A stretch of DNA of 64,000 nucleotides from assembly GCA_037444685.1 (NCBI GenBank), contig JBBILX010000010.1, positions 1-64,000 of the forward strand. Direction: 5' to 3'. Both the position numbers and the translations under genes were made by a program. The notes beneath the pieces were generated by a model. It saw only the letters and a program-made list of their open reading frames with translations, ran no database searches and had not been told where the DNA came from. Positions 44,399 through 55,190 of the stretch are shown here, piece by piece. The DNA is from UBA964 sp037444685 (GTDB taxonomy: Bacteria; Pseudomonadota; Gammaproteobacteria; Steroidobacterales; Steroidobacteraceae). Each line of letters opens with the position of its first letter. The first letter of the stretch is position 1.

Positions 44399-44923
44399 AT
44401 GCTGGCCGCCACCATCCGCACCATTCCGGACTATCCCAAGCCCGGCATCCTGTTCCGCGACATCACGACGCTGCTCGGCGATCCCGTCGCGTACCATCGC
44501 GCAGTCGACGATCTGGCCGTGCCCTGGGAAGGCGCGCGGATCGACAAGGTCGCCGGCATCGAGGCACGCGGCTTCATCCTCGGCGCCGCGGTGGCCTACC
44601 GGCTTGGCGCCGGCTTCGTGCCGATCCGCAAGAAGGGCAAGCTGCCGCATGCCACCGTCAGCATCGCCTACTCGCTCGAATACGGGGTCGACGAGATGGA
44701 GATGCACCGGGACGCGGTGCGGCCCGGAGAACGCCTGCTGCTCGTCGATGATCTGATCGCCACCGGCGGCACGGCGGTCGCCGCGACACGCCTGCTGCGC
44801 TCGATGAATGCCGAAGTGGTGGCGGGACTGTTCGTGATCGACCTGCCCGACCTCGGCGGTGCCGGCGCGCTGCGAGCGCTCGGCCTCGACGTCCGCACGC
44901 TGGTGAGCTTCCCCGGCCGCTGA
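44399..44923 (+). CDS. apt: Adenine phosphoribosyltransferase
   Basis: A 174-residue type I phosphoribosyltransferase. IPDYPKPGILFRDITTLL is the APT start, IDKVAGIEARGFILGAAVAY the middle, RKKGKLPHATVSIAYSLEYG the flexible loop region, and LLVDDLIATGGTAVA the PRPP-binding motif. It makes AMP from adenine and PRPP. It is divergent from the pilus operon and apparently monocistronic. No clear Shine-Dalgarno precedes the ATG. Confidence 0.95.
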   Translation: MLAATIRTIPDYPKPGILFRDITTLLGDPVAYHRAVDDLAVPWEGARIDKVAGIEARGFILGAAVAYRLGAGFVPIRKKGKLPHATVSIAYSLEYGVDEMEMHRDAVRPGERLLLVDDLIATGGTAVAATRLLRSMNAEVVAGLFVIDLPDLGGAGALRALGLDVRTLVSFPGR

Positions 44924-44970
44924 ACTGGAGCCCGCTCGTCCGCCGGCGGCGCGGCGATGCGCTGCCGTGA

Positions 44971-46176
44971 TCAGTGGATCTGCGCCTCCTCGCGCAGACT
45001 CTGGATCATCGAGGTCTTGAGCAGGAATTCGCGGGCGAGCACCGGATCCGCCGCCTGTCGCATGTACTGTTCCTGACGCCGGCGCTGGACCTCGGGATCC
45101 TTCGATTCCATCAGCTTCTTGTTGCGGATCGTGTGCTCCTGGACGAAGCGGACACAGATCTCGCGCCGCTGCCGGTCGTATCGATCGAGGAGCGCCGCGG
45201 GATCACCGCCCGCATCGATCTCGATGAGCTTGCCGGCCAGGTTCCACGCGTCGTGGATACCGCCGTTCATACCCATGCCGCCGAGCGGGTTGTTGATGTG
45301 GGCTGCGTCACCGGCGAGCAGCAGCCTGCCGCGCCGGTACGTCCGCGCCACGCGCTGGTGCACGCGGTAGACGGTCCGATGGATGATCTCGTAGTCGGCG
45401 TCGTGTGGCGCCATGTGGTGCAGCCGATCCTGGATCCACTGGTCCGAGAGCCAGAGCGCGTCGTTGTCGATGGCCGGATCGGTGGGAATCAGCACGCGCC
45501 ACAAGGACGGCGTCCGCAGCAGCACGAGCCATTCCTGCGGATCGGAGATGTAGTTCACGAGCGCGAGCCGGTGGAACTTCGTCTCGAGCGGGAACGGGGT
45601 CGAGGCGACGAGGAAGCGCTCGGGGTAGGTGAAGCCGTCGAACGGGATCGCGGCCGCCTTACGCAGCGCACTGTCGGCGCCCTCGCAGGCGACCACGAAC
45701 GAGCCTTCGAGGACCTTCTCGACGCCGTTCTCCCAGACCAGCACGTCGACGCCCGTCGTCGTCTGGTGCAGGCCCTTGACCGAGGCGTTGAAGCGGCAGT
45801 CGGCATGCGGGTACTTCGCCTGCAGCTCGTCCCAGACCAGCCGCGTGTACTTCCACTGCTCGACCTGCAGGCGATAGGGATGGCGCGTATCCTCGCGCAG
45901 CACGTCGAGGTCGAATTCGGCAATCTCGCCAGTGCGCCGGTCGCGGTACTGGTAGTAACGGCAGACGAGCCCCTGTTCCTCGAGCGGTCCGATCAGCCCG
46001 AGCTGCTCGATCATGTCGAGCGAAGGCGGATGGAAAGTGGAGGCGCGCAGCGTCTGCGGCAACGCGTCGAGCGCCTCCAGCAACATGACCGGGATGCCGG
46101 CCTGAGCGAGCCTGAGCGCCGCGGTGCAGCCCACCGGCCCGGCACCGGCGATGATCACGGGTTTGTCGATCGGCAT
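44971..46176 (-). CDS. FAD-dependent aromatic monooxygenase, PheA/TfdB-like
   Basis: A 401-residue flavoprotein hydroxylase: dinucleotide fold VIIAGAGPVGCTAALRLAQAG, an Arg/DG-type middle region (VACEGADSALRK), and the GD motif LLLAGDAAHINNPLGGMGMN. These enzymes hydroxylate aromatic or phenolic acids using NAD(P)H and oxygen. The C-terminal part after IDAGGDPAALLDRYDRQRR is short and lacks the thioredoxin-like domain of some relatives. It precedes a CoA-transferase gene by convention of position only; both are on the minus strand with a 48-nt gap. Substrate unknown. Confidence 0.85.
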   Translation of the reverse strand: MPIDKPVIIAGAGPVGCTAALRLAQAGIPVMLLEALDALPQTLRASTFHPPSLDMIEQLGLIGPLEEQGLVCRYYQYRDRRTGEIAEFDLDVLREDTRHPYRLQVEQWKYTRLVWDELQAKYPHADCRFNASVKGLHQTTTGVDVLVWENGVEKVLEGSFVVACEGADSALRKAAAIPFDGFTYPERFLVASTPFPLETKFHRLALVNYISDPQEWLVLLRTPSLWRVLIPTDPAIDNDALWLSDQWIQDRLHHMAPHDADYEIIHRTVYRVHQRVARTYRRGRLLLAGDAAHINNPLGGMGMNGGIHDAWNLAGKLIEIDAGGDPAALLDRYDRQRREICVRFVQEHTIRNKKLMESKDPEVQRRRQEQYMRQAADPVLAREFLLKTSMIQSLREEAQIH

Positions 46177-46224
46177 GTCGAGCTCCAGCGTCGGAGCGCC
46201 GATTCTATCGGTATCTGCAGCCCC

Positions 46225-47499
46225 TCATAGGTATCCGAGCCGCGCTGCCGCCTGGTGCAATCGATCGCGGTGATCCGGATGCGCGATCGCGATCAGGGCG
46301 AGCGCCCGTTCCCGCAGGCTTCTTCCCCGCAGCTCGGCGACGCCCCACTCGGTCACGACCTTGTCGACCGTGTTCTTTCCGGTCGTCACCACTGTGCCCG
46401 GACCGAACGAGGGCACGATCTTCGAGACTCCCTGATCGGTGGTCGAGCGGCAGACGATGAATCCCTGTCCGCCCTCGGAGTGCATCGCGCCGCGCGCGAA
46501 ATCGGCCTGGCCGCCGGAGGAGGACCAGTAGCGCCCCGCGATCGTCTCCGAGGCGCACTGACCCAGCAGATCGACCTCGACCGTGGCGTTGATCGAGACG
46601 AAGTTGGGCTCCGTGCCGATGCGTCGCGGGTCGTTGACGTAGCTGACTGGCCAGAACTCGACCGCTGGGTTGTCGGCGATGAAGTCGTACAGCCGGCGCG
46701 TGCCGATCGCGAAGGTGCCGATCGTCTTGGTGCGGTTGTTGCGCTTGCGCGCGCCCGTGACGACACCGGCCTCGATCAGATCGATGACGCCATCGGAGAT
46801 CAGCTCCGTGTGGATGCCGAGTTCCCTGTGCTCACCAAGCGCTCCGAGAATCGCGTTCGGGATGGCACCGATTCCGGTCTGGATCGTCGCGCCGTCCGGG
46901 ATCCGCTCGGCGACGCGCTCGGCGATGCGCCGGTCGAGCGCACCGGGTTCGGCTGGCGGAACCTCGACCAGTGGACCGTCCCGCCGCGTCCAGCCGACCA
47001 CCTGCGAGAGGTGCAGCTGGTTGCGGCCGAACGTTCGCGGCATCTGCGCATTGGCCTCGACGAAGAAGCGTGCGCGGCCGATGAAGCTTGCGGCATAGTC
47101 CGCCCCCGTGCCGAGCGACATGTAGCCGTGACGGTCGAGCGGCGAGACTGTCGCGAGCACGAGCGGATCGCGGCACCGGCGGCGCAGCAACGTCGCGACC
47201 TCGCTGAAGTGATTGGGCACGAGGTCAAGTTGTCCCGCCGCGAAACACGGACGGGTGACGTGTGAGAGGAAGTACGAGACGTGCCGCAGCCGGTCACCGT
47301 AGGCGCCGTGCAGGTAGGGACGTTCACGCAGCACGTGCATCTGGTGTACGCGAACGCCCTCGAGGCGCTCGGCGGCCGCCTCGATCGCGTCGAGCGGCGC
47401 CTCGGGCTCACCGTTGGCGATCGGAACGATCAGGTCGGCACCGGCGCCCATATGCTCGAGAACCGCCTCCGGAACGGTCGGCGCAGGGAGCGTCGGCAT
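46225..47499 (-). CDS. Acetyl-CoA hydrolase/4-hydroxybutyrate CoA-transferase family protein
   Basis: A 424-residue class I-type CoA-transferase: LATVSPLDRHGYMSLGTGAD, RIPDGATIQTGIGAIPNAIL, GIHTELISDGVIDLIEAG and TTGKNTVDKVVTEWGVAELRG are family blocks. The Glu in THTELIS-type sequence (HTELISDG) is a candidate for acyl-CoA capture. It moves CoA between short-chain acyl groups such as acetate, 4-hydroxybutyrate or propionate. It is upstream of and codirectional with the FAD monooxygenase, so both may take part in catabolism of an aromatic or hydroxy acid. The ATG at the start of MPTLPAPTVPEAVLEHMGAG was chosen. Confidence 0.82.
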   Translation of the reverse strand: MPTLPAPTVPEAVLEHMGAGADLIVPIANGEPEAPLDAIEAAAERLEGVRVHQMHVLRERPYLHGAYGDRLRHVSYFLSHVTRPCFAAGQLDLVPNHFSEVATLLRRRCRDPLVLATVSPLDRHGYMSLGTGADYAASFIGRARFFVEANAQMPRTFGRNQLHLSQVVGWTRRDGPLVEVPPAEPGALDRRIAERVAERIPDGATIQTGIGAIPNAILGALGEHRELGIHTELISDGVIDLIEAGVVTGARKRNNRTKTIGTFAIGTRRLYDFIADNPAVEFWPVSYVNDPRRIGTEPNFVSINATVEVDLLGQCASETIAGRYWSSSGGQADFARGAMHSEGGQGFIVCRSTTDQGVSKIVPSFGPGTVVTTGKNTVDKVVTEWGVAELRGRSLRERALALIAIAHPDHRDRLHQAAARLGYL

Positions 47500-47569
47500 G
47501 AGCGGAGTGTCGCACCTCGACGTGACGGCCGTGTAGCGAGGCACGGCGGATGCGCAGCAGGAGAAGCAA

Positions 47570-47601
47570 AAACCCCGCGGACCTCTCGATCCGCGGGGTT
47601 T
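47570..47601 (-). terminator. Rho-independent terminator after 5S rRNA
   Basis: On the minus strand AAACCCCGCGG, a 10-nt loop, then CCGCGGGGTTT form an 11-bp stem followed by a TTTTTGC run. It is 10 nt past the 5S gene and ends the rRNA operon before the CoA-transferase gene. Confidence 0.9.
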
Positions 47602-47611
47602 CCGTTTGGGA

Positions 47612-47728
47612 CCCTGGCAGTGACCTACTCTAGCATTGCAACAGGCAAAACTACCATCGGCGCAGAGCGTTTTCACTTCCGAGTTCGAAATGGGATCGGG
47701 TGGTTCCCGCTCGCTATGGCCGCCAGGG
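47612..47728 (-). rRNA. rrf: 5S ribosomal RNA
   Basis: About 117 nt. The ends CCCTGGCGG and CTGCCAGGG pair as 5S helix I, and the core CCCATTTCGAACTCGGAAGTG and GATGGTAG are conserved 5S blocks. Last gene of the operon, 152 nt after 23S. End positions are estimated to within a few bases. Confidence 0.95.
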
Positions 47729-48013
47729 AAACTTGTCGCAGCCTTCGCCGCGGCGTTTTCGCGCCACCGCGCCGACCGCCAATCCGGAAGTTCTTTGCAT
47801 GACCCCGACATCCTCGCAAGCCGCGCCTGGAAATGTCGCGTCGTATGTGATTCAGACCAGCAAACCCCTCGGGGTTATATGGTCAAGTCTCACGGGCAAT
47901 TAGTACCGGTTAGCTGAAGCCATTACTGACTGTACACACCCGGCCTATCAACCAAGTCGTCTTCTTGGGCCCTTCAGGGGAGTCGAGCTCCCAGGGAGAT
48001 CTCGTCTTGGGGG

Positions 48014-48049
<36 letters not shown>

Positions 48050-48105
48050 TCCGCACATAGCTACCCGGCAGTGCCACTGGCGTGACAACCGGAACACCAG
48101 AGGTG

Positions 48106-48137
<32 letters not shown>

Positions 48138-48196
48138 CTCACCCTCAAATCTCCAACGGCTACGGAAGATAGGGACCAAACTGTCTCACGACGTTT

Positions 48197-48250
<54 letters not shown>

Positions 48251-48254
48251 GCTA

Positions 48255-48297
<43 letters not shown>

Positions 48298-48323
48298 TCC
48301 GTCGATGTGGACTCTTGGGAGGA

Positions 48324-48397
<74 letters not shown>

Positions 48398-48501
48398 TGA
48401 CCTGCTTTCGCACCTGCTCGACATGTCCGTCTCGCAGTCAAGCACCCTTATGCCATTGCACTCTGTGCGCGATGACCGACCGCGCTGAGGGTACCTTTGC
48501 A

Positions 48502-48543
<42 letters not shown>

Positions 48544-48805
48544 ACCCACCATACAGTGTCCCCGACCCGGATCACGGGCCCAGGTTAGAACTTCGAAATT
48601 GCCAGGGTGGTATTTCAACGTCCCCTCCACGAAGGCTAGCGCCTCCGCTTCACAGGGTCCCACCTATCCTACACAAACAAGTTCAAAGTTCAGTGTAAAG
48701 CTGTAGTAAAGGTTCACGGGGTCTTTCCGTCTTTCCGCAGCTACGCCGCATCTTCACAGCGATTTCAACTTCACTGAGTCTCGGGTCGAGACAGTGTGGC
48801 CAGCG

Positions 48806-48852
<47 letters not shown>

Positions 48853-49477
48853 CGATTACTCCGATCCGTTTCCGGATTGGTCGGACTTTATCTTGATTCC
48901 CTTGCGGTTCATCCTGCTCGCGATCGCGCGGATCCGCTCCACGCCTTCGCGCGTCAGATGTTCACCGCGACTCATCATGTTCACGATCTCCCTGAACTTG
49001 ATGAAGTCCACTCGCTTGCGTGTTTTCAATGAATGCTTCTCGAAGAACGGAACGATGTTCCTCGACAAGTGCCCGTGCCCGCGCACCCGGTAGGCCATCC
49101 GATCGCCGTTGTTCCTGCGAACCACGCCGCAATCGAAAAATGCCTTCAAGGCGTACAGGACCTGAGCATCGCGTTCGTGTTGCACGACAGTGAACTCAGG
49201 GAGGACCTGAGCTCCGGCTGTCATTTCCGGGTGAGGATTGATGCTCACGTGGAAACAGCCTTCGCCGTCAACGAACCCGACGATCCATTGCGCATCGAGT
49301 TGCAAAGGGAACTCCCGAACTTAAAGTCTCTGAGGATTCTCGGTTCATCACCGAGTCTTTCCTGCGGATTGTCCCCATGTCCGTCGGATTCTTACTGCCA
49401 GGGATCCGGCGAGTACCGAACGGTTTTCGAGGAGTTTCCCGCATATGGTTCGGTTTTACTAAGGCTAGCGTTCGTTA
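48853..49477 (-). mobile_element. Group I intron in 23S rRNA, site L1931, with homing endonuclease
   Basis: Removing 625 nt restores the conserved exon sequence CCTAAGGT/AGCGAAATTCC exactly. The 5' exon ends in U and the intron in G, as group I splicing requires. On the coding strand the intron has a Q-like block AATCCGCAGG (about 49359-49368), an R-like block CTCAGAGACTTTAA (49321-49334) and an S block AAGATAAAGTCC (48883-48894); ACTTT of R pairs with AAAGT of S to form P7. A P9 hairpin ATCCG-GAAA-CGGAT (48864-48877) has a GNRA loop. The endonuclease gene fills P8 and runs through S to the end. Site 1931 is also used by introns known from Thermotoga and Simkania. Confidence 0.9.
48856..49305 (-). 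CDS. LAGLIDADG homing endonuclease encoded in the 23S intron
   Basis: A 149-residue protein with a single LAGLIDADG motif, WIVGFVDGEGCFHV (about 7-20), so it would act as a homodimer like I-CreI. The beta-strand part VLPEFTVVQHERDAQVLYAL and the basic segment HSLKTRKRVDFIKFREIVNM are typical of DNA-binding halves. It would cut intron-free 23S genes at the junction CTAAGGT/AGCGAA and drive intron spread by repair. The start is TTG with GGGAG 7 nt upstream; no ATG is suitable. The frame covers the 3' half of P7 and all of P9, and the TAA stop lies 3 nt before the splice site, so RNA folding and protein coding constrain the same bases. Confidence 0.9.
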   Translation of the reverse strand: MQLDAQWIVGFVDGEGCFHVSINPHPEMTAGAQVLPEFTVVQHERDAQVLYALKAFFDCGVVRRNNGDRMAYRVRGHGHLSRNIVPFFEKHSLKTRKRVDFIKFREIVNMMSRGEHLTREGVERIRAIASRMNRKGIKIKSDQSGNGSE

Positions 49478-49524
<47 letters not shown>

Positions 49525-49610
49525 CAAGAGCTTCGCCTTGCGGCTGACCCCATCAATTAACCTTCCGGCACCGGGCAGGCGTCAGACCCTATACATCCAC
49601 TTACGTGTTC

Positions 49611-49641
<31 letters not shown>

Positions 49642-50292
49642 AGCCACCGATTACCTGCGGCCTGTCTGGGCTTCCAAAGTAAATCCAGTCACCCGAACAG
49701 GCATACCTTCTCCCGAAGTTACGGTATCAATTTGCAGAGTTCCTTAACCCGAGTTCTCTCAAGCGCCTTGGGAGGTTATCTCCCCACCCACCAGTGTCGG
49801 TTTACGGTACGGACGTCTGCCACCTGAAGCTTAGAGGCTTTTCCTGGAAGCGTGGCGTCAGCGACTTCGGGAACCGAAGTTCCCTCGTACTCAGCTCTCG
49901 GGATTAACGACCCTCCGGATTTTCCAGGAAGATCTCCCTACGACCTTGAACAGCACTGCTGCTGCCCGCCTAGCCTTCTCCGTCACCCCATCGCAGTGGC
50001 AGCCGGTGCAGGAATATTAACCTGCTTGCCATCGACTACACCTTTCGGTCTCGCCTTAGGATCCGACTCACCCTGAGCCGATTAACGTAGCTCAGGAAAC
50101 CTTGGGTTTTCGGCGAACGGGTTTTTCACCCGTTTTAACGTTACTCATGTCAGCATTCGCACTTCTCATACCTCCAGCATGCCTCGCAGCACACCTTCGC
50201 AGGCCTAGAGAACGCTCCCCTACCGCGTGCATTGCTGCACACCCATAGCTTCGGTACTCGGCTTAGCCCCGTTAAATCTTCCGCGCGAGCCG

Positions 50293-50360
<68 letters not shown>

Positions 50361-51398
50361 ATGCCTTCTCACATCGTTTTCCACTTAGCCGAAATTTTGG
50401 GACCTTAGCTGATGGTCTGGGTTATTTCCCTCTTCACGACGGACGTTAGCACCCGCCGTGTGTCTCCCGAGCTGTACTTCCGGGTATTCGGAGTTTGCAT
50501 GGAGTTGGTAGCCCGAGGTGGGCCCCTTCTCCAAACAGTGCTCTACCCCCCGGAGTAATCACTCGAGGCACTACCTAAATAGCTTTCGGGGAGAACCAGC
50601 TATCGCCAGCCTTGATTAGCCTTTCACTCCTATCCACACATCATCGACGCACTATTGCAACAGTGGTTCGTTCGGGCCTCCAGCCAGTGTTACCTGGCCT
50701 TCACCCTGCACATGGATAGATCGACTGGCTTCGGGTCTATTCCCAGCGACTGTAACGCCCGTTTAAGACTCGGTTTCCCTACGGCTCCCCTATTCGGTTA
50801 GCCTCGCCACTGAAAATAACTCGCTGACCCATTATACAAAAGGTACGCAGTCACCCTTGCGGGCTCCTACTGCTTGTACGCACACGGTTTCAGGTTCTAT
50901 TTCACTCCCCTCACCGGGGTTCTTTTCGCCTTTCCCTCACGGTACTGGTTCACTATCGGTCGGTAGAGAGTATTTAGCCTTGGAGGATGGTCCCCCCATC
51001 TTCAGGCAGGATTGCACGTGTCCCGCCTTACTCTTCGTCGGTCATGAGCTCGTGCTTTCGTTTACAGGGCTATCACCTTCTATGGCCGGACTTTCCAGAC
51101 CGTTCTGCTAGCACTCACTCACTTGCCCCGACTGGGCTGTTCCCCGTTCGCTCGCCACTACTGAGGGAATCTCGGTTGATTTCTTTTCCTCCGGTTACTG
51201 AGATGTTTCAATTCACCGGGTTCGCTCCTGACACCTATGTATTCAGTGGCAGGTACCGCTTGCGCGGTGGGTTTCCCCATTCGGACATCGCCGGATCGAA
51301 GCTTGTTTGCCAGCTCCCCGACGCTTTTCGCAGGCTACCACGTCCTTCATCGCCTTCTACCGCCTAGGCATTCACCATGTGCGCTTATTCACTTGACC

Positions 51399-51631
51399 AT
51401 ATAACCCGAAGGAGTCTGGGTTATAGGAGTAGCTGATTCACATTGCGAACGCGACATTTTCCAAGCATCGAAAAAAACTCGCTTGAAAATATCAGCGTCA
51501 ATACAAAAAACTTCCGGATTGTTACAGAGCAAACGCCGCGCGGTGGCGACGCCTGATCATGGGAGCACCCGCTGGTTGGCGGGCAGGCGCTCGCATGATC
51601 AGGCGAGTGCGTTACTGGGCAGGCCTGGAGC
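51399..51631 (-). other. Spacer between tRNA-Ala and 23S rRNA
   Basis: Processing spacer of the rRNA operon. It includes an inverted repeat around CATGATCAGGCG/GCCTGATCATG (about 51552-51607), likely a processing stem, and AT-rich sequence flanking 23S. No coding content is expected. Confidence 0.6.
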
Positions 51632-51707
51632 TGGTGGAGCCAACCGGGATCGAACCGGTGACCTTCTGGTTGCAAACCAGACGCTCTCCCAGCTGAGCTA
51701 TGGCCCC
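51632..51707 (-). tRNA. alaT: tRNA-Ala (anticodon TGC)
   Basis: A 76-nt cloverleaf with encoded CCA and anticodon loop TTTGCAA (TGC). The acceptor stem keeps the G3-U70 wobble that marks tRNA-Ala, the D-loop has GG and the T-loop is GTTCGAT. It is in the 16S-23S spacer behind tRNA-Ile. Confidence 0.97.
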
Positions 51708-51769
51708 GTGATGCCGTCGTAAGGATGGCGTGATTCGTGGAGTCGCAGGACCGGTGCCGATCGCGGCAC

Positions 51770-51846
51770 TGGTGGGTCTGGCAGGAGTTGCACCTGCGAC
51801 CTCACCCTTATCAGGGGTGCGCTCTGACTGACTGAGCTACAGACCC
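51770..51846 (-). tRNA. ileT: tRNA-Ile (anticodon GAT) with altered elbow bases
   Basis: A 77-nt cloverleaf with encoded CCA. Acceptor GGGTCTG pairs fully with CAGACCC, and the anticodon loop CTGATAA gives GAT. The D-loop reads AGTCAGTCA, where bacterial tRNAs have GG, so position 18 is A. The T-loop reads TGCAACT, so position 55 is G instead of the universal U/pseudouridine. The two changed bases are the partners of the same D-loop/T-loop contact. G19 and C56 are kept. It is the usual first tRNA of the rRNA spacer. Confidence 0.95.
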
Positions 51847-51969
51847 GAACTTCTGCAGCCTGACAGTCGAGAGAGCAAGGAACGAACTCCAAAGGCCGCT
51901 GCCTAGGGATCGAGCAGGTAATTTGTGCTGGGGACTCGCGCCAGCGAATCCGCAGGACGCGGTCTCTTG

Positions 51970-53505
<1,536 letters not shown>

Positions 53506-53766
53506 AAGTTTTTGAGCTTCAAACAAAGAAGTGATCAAACGGCCCATTGCTGGACTATTTGGTCACTCGGTTTTGGCGTCCGTCACGGACACATCGACGC
53601 GAGTCCCCACACAAATTACCTGCCGAACTTTTAAAGAGCAGCTCGCACCGCAGGGGCCGAGCGGGCCGGGAAGTTTAGCCCAAAGCCCCTTCCCGTCAAT
53701 AAGTATTCATCTCGTCGTTTCCGTCACCGCGAGAACCGCGGCGCGGGCTCGAAGCTGAGGGCGCGA
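53506..53766 (-). promoter_or_regulatory. rRNA operon leader with boxA antitermination site
   Basis: A 260-nt leader with no coding content. TGCTCTTTAA (53631-53640, minus strand) is the boxA sequence bound by NusB/NusE for rRNA antitermination. The GC-rich stretch GCGCCCTCAGC directly after the -10 is a discriminator of the type that makes rRNA promoters sensitive to ppGpp. Confidence 0.75.
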
Positions 53767-53794
53767 ATTATAGGGGCCCGATCGGGCCTGTCAA
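53767..53794 (-). promoter_or_regulatory. rRNA operon promoter (consensus sigma-70)
   Basis: The minus strand has TTGACA (53789-53794), a 16-nt spacer and TATAAT (53767-53772), both hexamers perfect. Upstream is an A/T-rich GCAAAAATTC stretch that could act as an UP element. The spacer carries the palindrome GGCCCGATCGGGCC. It is about 76 nt past the tyrS stop. Confidence 0.9.
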
Positions 53795-53869
53795 CGCATC
53801 GTCACGAGAATTTTTGCAGTGCGTAAATCCCAATCTGACTCAGATACTTACGCGTCTACCGACTGTCAT

Positions 53870-55093
53870 TCAGGCAGACCTTAGTTCGAGCCAGCGGAAC
53901 CTGTGCCTGCCAACCTGCAGCAGATAGCGCCCGGGCGCGACGAGCTGGTGCTCTCGCGAGCCGATCTTCTCGAGGGTATCGGCGCTTGCTCCGACGCGCA
54001 CCGCACCCTGCTCGATCATCCGGTTGCCGTCGGAGGTGCTCGCAACCAGGCCGCAGCCTTTGAGTGCGTTGGCGAGCCGCATCGCACCGCCCGGCGCCTC
54101 GAGCACGGTGCTGCCAATCTCATCGGGGAGCGCGCCTTGCTGGAACCGCGCGATGAACTGCTGCTTGGCCCGAGCCGCCTGCGCCTCGCCGTGGAAGCGC
54201 GCGACGATCTCGTGCGCCAGCTCGAATTTCACGTCGCGAGGATTGCGTCCCGCAGCCACCTCGGCGCGCAGGCGCGCGACGTCCGCCAGAGGCCGGAACG
54301 ACAGCAACTCGAAGTAGCGCCACATCAGCTCGTCGCTGATCGACATGAGCTTGCCGAACTGTACGTCGGGCCGCTCGGCGATGCCGACGTAGTTGCCGAG
54401 TGACTTCGACATCTTCTGCACGCCGTCGAGACCCTCGAGCAGCGGCATGGTCAGCACGCACTGCGGCTCCTGCCCATAGGCCTCCTGTAGCTGCCGCCCG
54501 ACCAGCAGGTTGAATTTCTGATCGGTGCCGCCGAGCTCGACGTCGGCGCGCAGCGCAACGGAATCGTAGCCCTGTGCCAGAGGGTAGAAGAATTCGTGCA
54601 CGGAGATCGGTTGGCCCGACTTGTAGCGCCGGGCGAAATCGTCGCGTTCGAGCATCCTGGCGACGGTGTAGTGCGCGGCGACCTCGACGAACTTAGGCAG
54701 CGGCATTCCGCTCAGCCACTTCGAGTTGAACTCGATGGTCGTGCGCGCAGGATCGAGGATCTTGAAGATCTGCTCCTCATAGGTGTGCGCGTTCGCCTGC
54801 ACCTCCTCGGGTGTCAAGCGCGGCCGCGTCGCATTGCGGCCGGTCGGATCGCCGATCAGGCCAGTGAAGTCGCCGATCAGGAAAATGACTTCGTGACCGA
54901 ACTGCTGGAACTGGCGTAGCTTGTTGATCAGCACCGTGTGACCGAGGTGCAGGTCGGGCGCCGTGGGGTCGAACCCGGCCTTGATGCGCAGCGGCCTGCC
55001 GCGCGCGAGCTTTCTGGCGAGTTCGGCCTCGATCAGCAGCTCGGCGCTGCCGCGCCGGAGTTCGGCGAGCTGCTGCTCCACGGGAATCGTCAT
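53870..55093 (-). CDS. tyrS: Tyrosyl-tRNA synthetase
   Basis: A 407-residue class I synthetase: HIGH-type HLGH at 49-52, KMSKS at 227-231, GGTDQKFNLLVGR for tyrosine binding, and a C-terminal S4-like RNA-binding domain (about 340-405). It charges tRNA-Tyr. It is upstream of the rRNA operon on the same strand and divergent from an M23 peptidase gene, an order seen in Pseudomonas and relatives. Confidence 0.97.
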   Translation of the reverse strand: MTIPVEQQLAELRRGSAELLIEAELARKLARGRPLRIKAGFDPTAPDLHLGHTVLINKLRQFQQFGHEVIFLIGDFTGLIGDPTGRNATRPRLTPEEVQANAHTYEEQIFKILDPARTTIEFNSKWLSGMPLPKFVEVAAHYTVARMLERDDFARRYKSGQPISVHEFFYPLAQGYDSVALRADVELGGTDQKFNLLVGRQLQEAYGQEPQCVLTMPLLEGLDGVQKMSKSLGNYVGIAERPDVQFGKLMSISDELMWRYFELLSFRPLADVARLRAEVAAGRNPRDVKFELAHEIVARFHGEAQAARAKQQFIARFQQGALPDEIGSTVLEAPGGAMRLANALKGCGLVASTSDGNRMIEQGAVRVGASADTLEKIGSREHQLVAPGRYLLQVGRHRFRWLELRSA

Positions 55094-55190
55094 CTTCCTA
55101 CGCCTCGCATCACGTCCACACCGGCCGAGGGTTGACCCCGGACCGCGCCGTCGGGTACGGTCGCGCCCTTCTCGTTCAACAGTTTACGGC

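Noticed and set aside
48853..49477. Simple intervening sequence (IVS) as the 23S insertion
   Set aside because: IVS insertions lie in helices 9, 25 or 45 and lack group I elements; this one is at 1931 with R, S, P9 and a homing endonuclease.
51552..51607. Inverted repeat in the 16S-23S spacer as a mobile element end
   Set aside because: It fits an rRNA processing stem; there is no transposase or target duplication.
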